Shown piece after piece: positions 6,375-12,553 of a stretch of DNA of 12,553 nucleotides. Position 1 is the stretch's first letter, and the number at the start of each line of letters is the position of its first letter. The translations under genes and the position numbers were made by a program. Below the pieces are notes generated by a model. That model searched no databases, was not told where the DNA came from, and was given only the letters and a program-made list of their open reading frames with translations. Source of the DNA: Bradyrhizobium sp. (GTDB lineage Bacteria > Pseudomonadota > Alphaproteobacteria > Rhizobiales > Xanthobacteraceae); contig JAICIT010000024.1 in NCBI GenBank assembly GCA_025960445.1, positions 1 through 12,553 on the forward strand, in the 5' to 3' direction.

Positions 6375-7634
6375 GTGAGACCGCACCTGCTCTGCATTGG
6401 AGGAGAGGACCATTCTTTTCGCATCCCGTTCTTTCTCGCGCTGCGTGACAAAGGTTTTCGGATAAGCGCGGCCGGAACTGGCGATCCAACCCCGTTCGCG
6501 CGGGCCGGGCTGGACTATCATCCTTACCGTTTTTCCCGGTTCGTCGACCCGCTGTCCGATTGGACAGCGCTTAGAGCGATCGCGAAAGTTCTTGCTGACG
6601 TGAGACCGGCCCTTGTTCAGTGTTTCGATACCAAACTGAATTTGCTGGTTCCGTTCGCCGCGAGAGGCCTCGGCAATGTTAAAGTCATCAGCACAGTCAA
6701 CGGACTGGGGTGGCTCTATTCATCGTCTTCGCCGACGGCTTTGGGGCTGCGCCCCGTCTACTGCGCACTGCAACGTTTGGCGAACCGCTGGACGGACGTG
6801 ACGGTGTTCCAAAACCGCGACGATCTGGCGTTCTTCATACGCCACCGCATGGTGGAAAACGGGGAAAATGTGGTGATACCCGGCTCCGGCATCGATATCG
6901 AGAGGTTCGAGGGGCCCATAGCCACGGGATCACAGTCGCCCGAGCTCCGCGAGACACTCGCTCCGGGCGCGTCCGAGGTCGTCCTAACGGTCACGCGCAT
7001 GACTCGGCAGAAGGGCATTCCGACACTGCTCGAAGCGGCAGCGCTGGTCCACCAGCATCGACCCAGCGTCCGCTTTTTGCTGGTGGGGCCACGCGAGAGC
7101 GAAAGGCCATTCGCCGTGGCCGAAGCCGAGATCGAGCGCCATGCCCCTTACGTGCGGGCCCTCGGTCCGCGATCCGATGTGCCAGCGCTGCTTGGGCTCG
7201 CCGACGTCTTCGCGTTTCCGACCGAATATTTCGAAGGTGTGCCGCGTGCGCTTCTCGAGGCTGCGGTAGCCAGTTGTCCGATCGTGACGACGAGCATGCC
7301 GGGGTGCACCGATGTAATTCGCGACGGCTGGAATGGATTTCTCGTCCCGCCGCGCGAGCCCCAACTCATGGCTACGAAAATTCTTGAACTGGTTCGCGAT
7401 CGGGTAACCGCCGCGGCGATGGGCGCCCGCGCGGCAAAGCTGGTTAGAACGGAGTTCAGCCTCGAGATTACGGTCGCGCGCTATGCAGCCCTGTATGAAG
7501 ATCTGGTGAGGCGTCGTAGCCAGTCGCAGATGCACAAGGAGGCGCGCCAGAGAGAACCTTATGCCCTAAATGCCACGAACTCCGGCGACTTGGGGCAAGA
7601 ACGGCGGAGCAGTTCATGCCCTTCCGGGATGTGA
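6375..7634 (+). CDS. Glycosyltransferase family 4 (GT-B fold)
   Basis: A 419-residue retaining glycosyltransferase that should add one sugar from an NDP donor to the growing lipid-linked repeat unit on the cytoplasmic face of the inner membrane. The N-terminal acceptor domain begins RPHLLCIGGEDHSFRIPFFLALRDKGFRIS. The donor domain begins near VVLTVTRMTRQKGIPTLLEA (202-221), with FLLVGPRE (234-241) and FPTEYFEGVPRALLEAA (281-297) holding the EX7E motif (Glu287 and Glu295), then GWNGFLVPP (318-326). The start is uncertain: GTG 6375 opens the domain and has TGAGG eight bases upstream; GTG 6321, just after the deacetylase stop, would add 18 residues. The last 40 residues (RRRSQSQMHKEARQREPYALN...) are polar, low in complexity and beyond the usual family end. 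Donor and linkage are not predictable. Confidence 0.9.
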   Translation: MRPHLLCIGGEDHSFRIPFFLALRDKGFRISAAGTGDPTPFARAGLDYHPYRFSRFVDPLSDWTALRAIAKVLADVRPALVQCFDTKLNLLVPFAARGLGNVKVISTVNGLGWLYSSSSPTALGLRPVYCALQRLANRWTDVTVFQNRDDLAFFIRHRMVENGENVVIPGSGIDIERFEGPIATGSQSPELRETLAPGASEVVLTVTRMTRQKGIPTLLEAAALVHQHRPSVRFLLVGPRESERPFAVAEAEIERHAPYVRALGPRSDVPALLGLADVFAFPTEYFEGVPRALLEAAVASCPIVTTSMPGCTDVIRDGWNGFLVPPREPQLMATKILELVRDRVTAAAMGARAAKLVRTEFSLEITVARYAALYEDLVRRRSQSQMHKEARQREPYALNATNSGDLGQERRSSSCPSGM

Positions 7635-7665
7635 TAGCACCGGATTGCAGTCGGTGCTCGCCTAT

Positions 7666-7679
7666 GGAGGCCTGACGTG
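7666..7679 (+). promoter_or_regulatory. GGAGG ribosome site deciding a GTG start
   Basis: GGAGG at 7666-7670 stands six bases before the GTG at 7677-7679, which fixes the start of the membrane polymerase/ligase gene despite the non-ATG codon. Confidence 0.75.
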
Positions 7680-8972
7680 GTGCTGGACGTGCTGCTTACC
7701 CTGGGCCTGCTGCTATCGACGTCATCCCAGTTGCGGCCCGAGGACTCCCCAGTTGGACCAGGGGAAATTTGCCTGGTCCTCTGGGTCGCGGCGGTGCTGT
7801 TTCGCCAGGTGGGTCGATCAGGTCCCGCCCTGAGGCCGCCTTTGTCGAAACTGCTGATCTTCTGGATGGTGTTCGCGATTGCGCAATGCGTCGGCACGAT
7901 GGCTGGATTTGCCATCGGGGACCGTCACGATTCGAGTTTGTTCTTACATGATGTCATGGCCTATCCCCTACTAGCGGCCGTGAGCTGCTTGAGTGCGATC
8001 GGCCCCCGCATGCACCGGGTCGCCTGGCTGGTAGCAACGCTTGGTGCCGGATGGCTGGCACTTCAATTGGCGTTCGGTTGGGGATTAGCCATCTCAGGGG
8101 ATATCGACACTTGGGAATGGGAGCGGTTTCGCGGCTTGAGCGACAACGCGAACCAGCTCGCACTATTTTGCGCGGTGCACGGTCTCCTCTCGCTCTATCT
8201 CGCCGATGCGGCACGCGGGCTCCGTGAAAGGATCGCCGCTCTGAGCTGCATGACCGTCGCGATTGTCGTGGGCCGGCTTACGTTGAGCGATGCATTTTTG
8301 CTCGTGCTTGTTGCCACCGGCCCAATCTTCATCGCCCTAAAGCTCCGGAGATGGTTGATGTCCCAGGATCAGCGGATGCCGTTGCGTTCCGCGTCCGCAT
8401 GGATCCTTGTTTTGGTGCTGCCGCTAATCATAACCTATGCGGTCCCGCTCGGAGCCTCTGCCGCCACCGAAATTGAAGACTTCATCAAAGGAATGACAAA
8501 GGGAGGCGGCGGCCGCGACACCGAGGAGATGACTCGCCTGCGCATTCATATCTGGAACGAGGCAATGCGTCGGGGCGTCGAGTCCGGTTTGCTCGGCCTA
8601 GGGCCTGGCCCTCATCTTGAAATCCCGCCTTCCATCGTGGCCGGCAGACGGGATTCCATCAATGAGCCAAAGCACGTAGAGCATCCGGAGTTCGGATTGG
8701 TCCCGAATTTTGAAGCGCACAACACATTTCTCGATCTCTTTGTCCAGGGCGGGTTGATTGCAGTTTTGAGTTTCGGGTGGCTTGTGGCAACAGCCCTCAT
8801 CATGACTCAGCGCGCCGAGCTGGACGCCCTGACGACATTGCTCTGCGGACTTACGATCTTCAGCATCTTTCACCTGATCGTGCGCCATCCAATCTTCTGG
8901 TTTGCGATCTCACTCTGCCTCGCGACTACTGCCCATCCCCGCAGCGCTGCGGCGATTCGGGTTAGGAGTTGA
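7677..8972 (+). CDS. O-antigen ligase/Wzy-type polysaccharide polymerase (multi-span membrane protein)
   Basis: A 431-residue, strongly hydrophobic protein with roughly ten membrane segments (for example near 4-16, 31-42, 59-80, 95-108, 115-140, 160-176, 188-200, 205-222, 241-260, 356-376, 388-418). A polar loop of about 95 residues lies between the segments ending near 260 and starting near 356, as expected for the large periplasmic loop of the Wzy_C family. That loop carries MTRLRIHIWNEAMRRG (285-300) and EAHNTFLDLFVQGG (346-359); the H-N-x-[FY]-L-x-x-x-x-x-x-G-G-L pattern is typical. The protein should polymerise lipid-linked repeat units, or ligate the chain to an acceptor, on the periplasmic side. 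Polymerase is the likelier role because a Wzz-like co-polymerase follows 150 bp downstream. Family members cannot be split reliably into ligase and polymerase by sequence. Confidence 0.87.
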   Translation: MVLDVLLTLGLLLSTSSQLRPEDSPVGPGEICLVLWVAAVLFRQVGRSGPALRPPLSKLLIFWMVFAIAQCVGTMAGFAIGDRHDSSLFLHDVMAYPLLAAVSCLSAIGPRMHRVAWLVATLGAGWLALQLAFGWGLAISGDIDTWEWERFRGLSDNANQLALFCAVHGLLSLYLADAARGLRERIAALSCMTVAIVVGRLTLSDAFLLVLVATGPIFIALKLRRWLMSQDQRMPLRSASAWILVLVLPLIITYAVPLGASAATEIEDFIKGMTKGGGGRDTEEMTRLRIHIWNEAMRRGVESGLLGLGPGPHLEIPPSIVAGRRDSINEPKHVEHPEFGLVPNFEAHNTFLDLFVQGGLIAVLSFGWLVATALIMTQRAELDALTTLLCGLTIFSIFHLIVRHPIFWFAISLCLATTAHPRSAAAIRVRS

Positions 8973-9066
8973 TGCCGTGTGGTCCCCCGACATCTTTCTC
9001 GCGGCGGATTCAGACCGGTTAGCGGCCATCAAGGTTGCAGAGGTCGATCAGTGGTCGAGAACTGAT

Positions 9067-9083
9067 AACGGCCTTTGGCCGTT
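9067..9083 (+). repeat. Intercistronic hairpin AACGGCC-TTT-GGCCGTT
   Basis: A perfect 7-bp inverted repeat with a 3-base loop sits in the 152-base gap before the BY-kinase gene, ending about 40 bases upstream of its start. It is not followed by a T-run (the next bases are CCAATCGG), so it is not a standard intrinsic terminator. It may stabilise processed mRNA or weaken read-through, which would change the ratio of kinase to upstream genes. Confidence 0.5.
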
Positions 9084-9124
9084 CCAATCGGCCTCGAATT
9101 ACCGATAGCCAACGAGGTTGAGTG

Positions 9125-11125
9125 ATGTTGCGGGTGCGTTTAGACGACTATAGAGCCGATAACCAGGCTCAGGCCGAGCGGACGCAACCGTCGGGCAAGC
9201 CGCAGCTCGCTCACGAGCTTCACTTCAATGAAGTGTTCGCGATCCTGCGTCGCCGCAGCCGAATGATCCTGACGATCGGAGCAATCGGCACCGTATCGGC
9301 TATCCTCGTCGGGCTGCTGATCCCGCCTAAATATACCGCGATCGCCCAGCTCGTGACGGAGGCGCCGGCCAACAGCACCGTTGAGCGCGCGCCAGGAGTA
9401 TCGGCGCTGGACGAGAGCATTGATACTCACGTGACGCTGCTCAGCTCTCGCGATCACCTCCAGCGTGTCATTGAAAGTCTGTTGCACGACCCGCGGTTTC
9501 ATCTAGCAGCCGGCGATGCAGCTGATCCTGAGCCAGCGCGGCGTATTAGTGATAACCCATCTCCATCGGTCGCTAATCAGCCGACCGGTACAAGTGAGAT
9601 CGAAATGACGGGCCTGAGTGAGCTCAGGCAGCGCCTGAATATCTGGCTTGGTGCGTTTCGCAGGAGCGGAAGCACAGCTGTGCCGTCGCTCGAAGAGTTC
9701 GAACGGAACACCAGAGCCATCCAAGAGCGTCGATCTCGCGTCATTTCCGTCGCTTTTACCTCTACCAATCCCGCGAAGGCCGCAGCGTTCGCTAACCGCA
9801 TCGTCGAGCTCTATGTCGACCGCCTGACGGAACAGAAGCAGGACTATGCCACGCGTGAAGCGGCGCGGCTGGACGAACGAATCAGACAGACCAAGTACGA
9901 GATGGAAAACGCAGCCGCTGCGGTACAAAAGGCAATCCAGGAAAGACGCGGCTCCGAGCAGAATGCGAGTGGTAAGGAGCAAGAGTCGGACCGACAATTG
10001 CGTGAGCTCCTGCAACACGCCGGCAGCAGTGCGCAGCTCTATGACGGCCTTCTGCAGCGGCGGAAAGAGATGCGCGACCGGCAGGAGACCCTCGCACCTG
10101 GCGTAGGAGTCCAGGTGCTGGCGCGGGTTCCGAAACGGCCGAGCTCTCACAATCCAATCCTCTTCATCTTTCCAGCCTTTATCATTTTTGCAATTGGCGG
10201 AAGTTGGCTGGCTATTATTCTTGAACATCTGGATTGCGGATTGCGAAGCGAGCAAGAAACCGCCCATGCGCTTGGTATTTCCTGTATCGGCCTTGTGCCG
10301 GCGCTTATGCCAAAGCACCCCATTCGCCCTTATCATCATCATCTGACCGAGCCATTTTCCGCCTACAGCGAGGCCATACGGTCGGCAGTCGCAAGCTTGG
10401 GGCTGACGCCGTCCACTCGCACTTCTAAGGTGCTTCTGATCAGCTCCAGCCTTCCCAGGGAGGGAAAGACGACGCTGGCCCGGAGCCTAGCGGCTTATCT
10501 TGCAAGCCTCGGACGACGCGTGCTCCTGATTGATCTCGATTTTCGCCAAGCGTCGCCGTTTGAGGAGTTCGACGGTATAGCCGAAGGAGCAATCATTGAA
10601 CCGCTGTCGCCGAACCGGGCGCCCGCGGAGCTCATCCGGCACCTCCCAAAGGCTGGGCTCGACTACCTCCCGATGGCCGGTTACCGCGTCGATCCATTAG
10701 CGCTCTTTGCCCGCGAACAGCTGCCCCGGCTGATCCATCAGCTGCGCGATAGGTACGACTGCGTGGTTATTGACGGCCCACCCGTGTTCGGTTCGATTGA
10801 GGCACGCTTGCTGCCCTCAATTGCAGACAAATTGCTTTTTGTGGTGAAATGGGCAAGCACGAGGCGTGAGGTCGCTCAGAATGCACTGAGCCTGCTTCGT
10901 GACGTCGATCACCTCGACATGGATCACAGCAATCTTGCGCTCGCCATCCTGACGCAGGTCGATCTCAAAAGGCACGCTCGATATCGGTACGGCGACGTAG
11001 GCGAGTTTCTCGTAAAGCGCGGCAACCCGCGCTCGGCTGCAGCCCGACAGAATAGTCTCGATAAGGACCCCAGACCGGGAGCACACGACGAGCAGCCGTG
11101 CGAGCCGAGAGCACCGGGAGATTAG
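9125..11125 (+). CDS. Wzz-domain polysaccharide co-polymerase fused to a BY-kinase (ExoP/Wzc-like)
   Basis: A 666-residue inner-membrane protein that should control chain length and drive polymerisation and export. TM1 lies at about 47-66, followed by the Wzz-type periplasmic region with TSTNPAKAAAFANRIVELYVDRL (212-234), a charged coiled coil (about 240-320), VPKRPSSHNP (335-344) and TM2 (345-366). The cytoplasmic kinase domain has Walker A SSSLPREGKTT (440-450, Lys448), Walker A' LLIDLDFRQ (467-475) and Walker B CVVIDGPP (546-553). The coiled coil is short for the family. After Tyr622 there is no tyrosine in the last 44 residues, so the usual C-terminal autophosphorylated Tyr cluster is missing; the tail is polar and Pro/Arg-rich. 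ATG 9125 is preferred to GTG 9122 because GAGG (9114-9117) then sits seven bases away. A reversible phospho-switch may work differently here. Confidence 0.92.
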   Translation: MLRVRLDDYRADNQAQAERTQPSGKPQLAHELHFNEVFAILRRRSRMILTIGAIGTVSAILVGLLIPPKYTAIAQLVTEAPANSTVERAPGVSALDESIDTHVTLLSSRDHLQRVIESLLHDPRFHLAAGDAADPEPARRISDNPSPSVANQPTGTSEIEMTGLSELRQRLNIWLGAFRRSGSTAVPSLEEFERNTRAIQERRSRVISVAFTSTNPAKAAAFANRIVELYVDRLTEQKQDYATREAARLDERIRQTKYEMENAAAAVQKAIQERRGSEQNASGKEQESDRQLRELLQHAGSSAQLYDGLLQRRKEMRDRQETLAPGVGVQVLARVPKRPSSHNPILFIFPAFIIFAIGGSWLAIILEHLDCGLRSEQETAHALGISCIGLVPALMPKHPIRPYHHHLTEPFSAYSEAIRSAVASLGLTPSTRTSKVLLISSSLPREGKTTLARSLAAYLASLGRRVLLIDLDFRQASPFEEFDGIAEGAIIEPLSPNRAPAELIRHLPKAGLDYLPMAGYRVDPLALFAREQLPRLIHQLRDRYDCVVIDGPPVFGSIEARLLPSIADKLLFVVKWASTRREVAQNALSLLRDVDHLDMDHSNLALAILTQVDLKRHARYRYGDVGEFLVKRGNPRSAAARQNSLDKDPRPGAHDEQPCEPRAPGD

Positions 11126-11129
11126 AGAC

Positions 11130-12553
11130 ATGGATGCGCCGTATAGCATGGACATGATCAGTCGATCATCCGGCGAACAGGCGATCCCACCTGCGCTGCT
11201 GGAGGTTTTGCACGAATTTCATCGGCAGCGGCTTTCGTACTGCTATTGGAAAAGCAGCAGGCGTCTCGATACGATATTCGCTGGCGAGGGTGATATCGAC
11301 CTTCTGGTGGCAAGAAATGACCAGCATCGGGCGCAGGCGATATTGCTCGATCGGGATTTCAAGGCCTTTCCCGCCGTCGGCGACCGTGATCATCCGGCGG
11401 TACTGAGCTATCTCGGGTACGATGAACGCGGTGGCCAGCTGATCCATCTTCATCTTCATTTCCGGTTGGTCATCGGCGAAAAACTTCTCAGGAATTACCG
11501 AATTCCTTGGGAAGAAGCAGTTCTGAGTCGGGCCATCGGCCACCCGATATTGCCGATCCGAATACTCGATCCGACGAGCGAGGCAGTACTGTTGGTAGTG
11601 CGCGCTTGCCTTGAGCTGCGGCGGCTGGATCCCATGACGCTCTGGCTCTGGCACGCTTCAACGCGCAAATTTGCGCTGGATCGCGCAGAGCTCGGCGCGG
11701 TTGTCGATCACACCACACTTCGCGACCTTGCCGCCGAGCTATTGAGCGAGGATTTGGCAGAGCTCGTGGCGGATGCCCTTTACAGCGAGCGGCCGTTGCA
11801 AAGCCTGGTGCCGCTTCGCCGGCGCCTGCGAAAGCATTGTGCGGCATATCGCAGCTATGACGCGGTCGAGGTGCGGATGCGCAGCGCGGCCCGGGCTCTG
11901 CTCTGGATTGCCGGCAGCTTGAACAAGCACGTGCTTCATGCGCCACGACCATGGAACCGGCGCGCGCCCGGCGGCGGGTGCTTAGTGGCAATCGTCGGCG
12001 TCGACGGCAGCGGCAAGAGCACGTCGGTAGCAACGATGCGCGATTGGCTTGGCTCGAAGGTTGACGTCGTTCCGATCTATTTCGGTACGGGGGACGGCAG
12101 GCCGTCGCTGTGGCTTTGGCCTTTCAAGGTGAGCATGCCCTGGGCTAGACGTATGCTCGGAAGCAAGTCCCGGCTCACGTCTTACGACAAGATCGCCGGC
12201 CCCGCGGACCAACCGTTGTACAGTCTGCTCCTCATGGTCTGGTCCGTGGCAGTGGCCGCGGACAAGCGCAAGAAGCTTGTAGCGGCAAGGCGGGCAGCTA
12301 ACCGCGGCCTGATCGTCCTCGCGGATCGATATCCGCAAAATGAAATCCTCGGCTTCAACGACGGCCCCTTGCTAACACGTTTGGCTGCGGCGCCGCATTG
12401 GCTTCGTCGGTTTGAAGGTGCCGCATATGCTCTTGCGCGTCGCCTTCCACCGGATCTTGTCATCAAGCTGGTGGTAACGCCCGAGACCGCCGCAAGGCGC
12501 GAGCCGGAAATGGATCCCGCGATCATTCCGAAACGCATGGCGGCCTTGCAGCG
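11130..12553 (+). CDS. Nucleotidyltransferase-like/thymidylate-kinase-like two-domain protein, cut by the right edge
   Basis: An open frame runs from ATG 11130 to the end of the window: 474 codons, no stop. The ATG is 4 bp after the BY-kinase stop and has GGGAG nine bases upstream, so the two are one transcript. Residues 20-130 look like a nucleotidyltransferase fold: YCYWKSSRRL (37-46), GEGDIDLLV (52-60) with the acidic pair Asp55/Asp57, and LIHLHLHFRLVIGEKLL (104-120). A helical, Arg/Leu-rich linker follows. From about 284, LVAIVGVDGSGKST (285-298) is a P-loop (Lys296), and LADRYPQNE (397-405) matches the DR-[YF] element of thymidylate kinases. I do not know the substrate. A kinase acting on a sugar or nucleotide and an NTase-like transferase working on the EPS are both possible. 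Domain calls are from motifs only. The C-terminus lies outside the window. Confidence 0.8.
   Translation, partial: MDAPYSMDMISRSSGEQAIPPALLEVLHEFHRQRLSYCYWKSSRRLDTIFAGEGDIDLLVARNDQHRAQAILLDRDFKAFPAVGDRDHPAVLSYLGYDERGGQLIHLHLHFRLVIGEKLLRNYRIPWEEAVLSRAIGHPILPIRILDPTSEAVLLVVRACLELRRLDPMTLWLWHASTRKFALDRAELGAVVDHTTLRDLAAELLSEDLAELVADALYSERPLQSLVPLRRRLRKHCAAYRSYDAVEVRMRSAARALLWIAGSLNKHVLHAPRPWNRRAPGGGCLVAIVGVDGSGKSTSVATMRDWLGSKVDVVPIYFGTGDGRPSLWLWPFKVSMPWARRMLGSKSRLTSYDKIAGPADQPLYSLLLMVWSVAVAADKRKKLVAARRAANRGLIVLADRYPQNEILGFNDGPLLTRLAAAPHWLRRFEGAAYALARRLPPDLVIKLVVTPETAARREPEMDPAIIPKRMAALQ

Noticed and set aside
8902..9108. 68-codon open frame crossing the end of the polymerase gene and the gap
   Set aside because: Most of it is out of frame inside the polymerase gene, it has no ribosome site, and the protein is featureless.
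9503..10342. 279-codon open frame antisense to the co-polymerase gene
   Set aside because: It is a GC-rich shadow of the Wzz-BY-kinase frame, which has clear motifs; the antisense translation matches nothing.
11166..12033. Minus-strand open frames of 162 and 181 codons across the right-edge gene
   Set aside because: They oppose the continuous 474-codon plus frame that carries DIDLLV, a P-loop and DRY in the right order; the antisense frames are Arg/Pro/Ala-rich with no motifs.

Overview
The window is part of an exopolysaccharide or capsule biosynthesis locus from a high-GC Gram-negative bacterium. Codon use, weak promoters and the type of FemAB/deacetylase pair suggest an alphaproteobacterium, possibly of the Bradyrhizobium/Hyphomicrobiales kind, but the sequence alone does not settle the genus. 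No tRNA, rRNA, CRISPR array, insertion sequence or phage gene was seen.

Layout. Left block, minus strand (1-2026): a sugar-1-phosphate nucleotidyltransferase, then a DegT/DnrJ/EryC1/StrS sugar aminotransferase, then the first 41 codons of a membrane sugar-phosphate (initiating) transferase cut by the left edge. Spacings are 18 bp and a 4-bp ATGA overlap, so this is one operon. Together they would make an NDP-(amino)sugar and place it on the lipid carrier. After a roughly 500-bp divergent spacer comes a plus-strand gene for a probably exported beta-propeller protein of unknown function (about 2557-3870). It converges on a minus-strand FemAB-like GNAT acyltransferase (3908-4954). A second divergent spacer (4955-5416) carries an imperfect palindrome over a TATACT hexamer and leads into the right block.

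Right block, plus strand (5417 to the edge): NodB/DUF3473 polysaccharide deacetylase, GT4 glycosyltransferase, O-antigen ligase/Wzy-type membrane protein, Wzz-BY-kinase (polysaccharide co-polymerase with a cytoplasmic kinase domain) and, 4 bp later, a gene running off the right edge. That last frame is open for 474 codons and reads as an apparent nucleotidyltransferase-like domain followed by a thymidylate-kinase-like P-loop domain.

How it fits together: activated sugar supply and the initiating transferase (left), glycosyl transfer, polymerisation and chain-length control (right), plus two tailoring enzymes (deacetylase, FemAB-like transferase). The FemAB and deacetylase types resemble those linked to exosortase A (XrtA/PEP-CTERM) EPS loci, but no exosortase, PEP-CTERM protein, Wzx flippase or Wza export pore lies in the window. 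The least understood parts are the beta-propeller protein and the NTase-kinase fusion.
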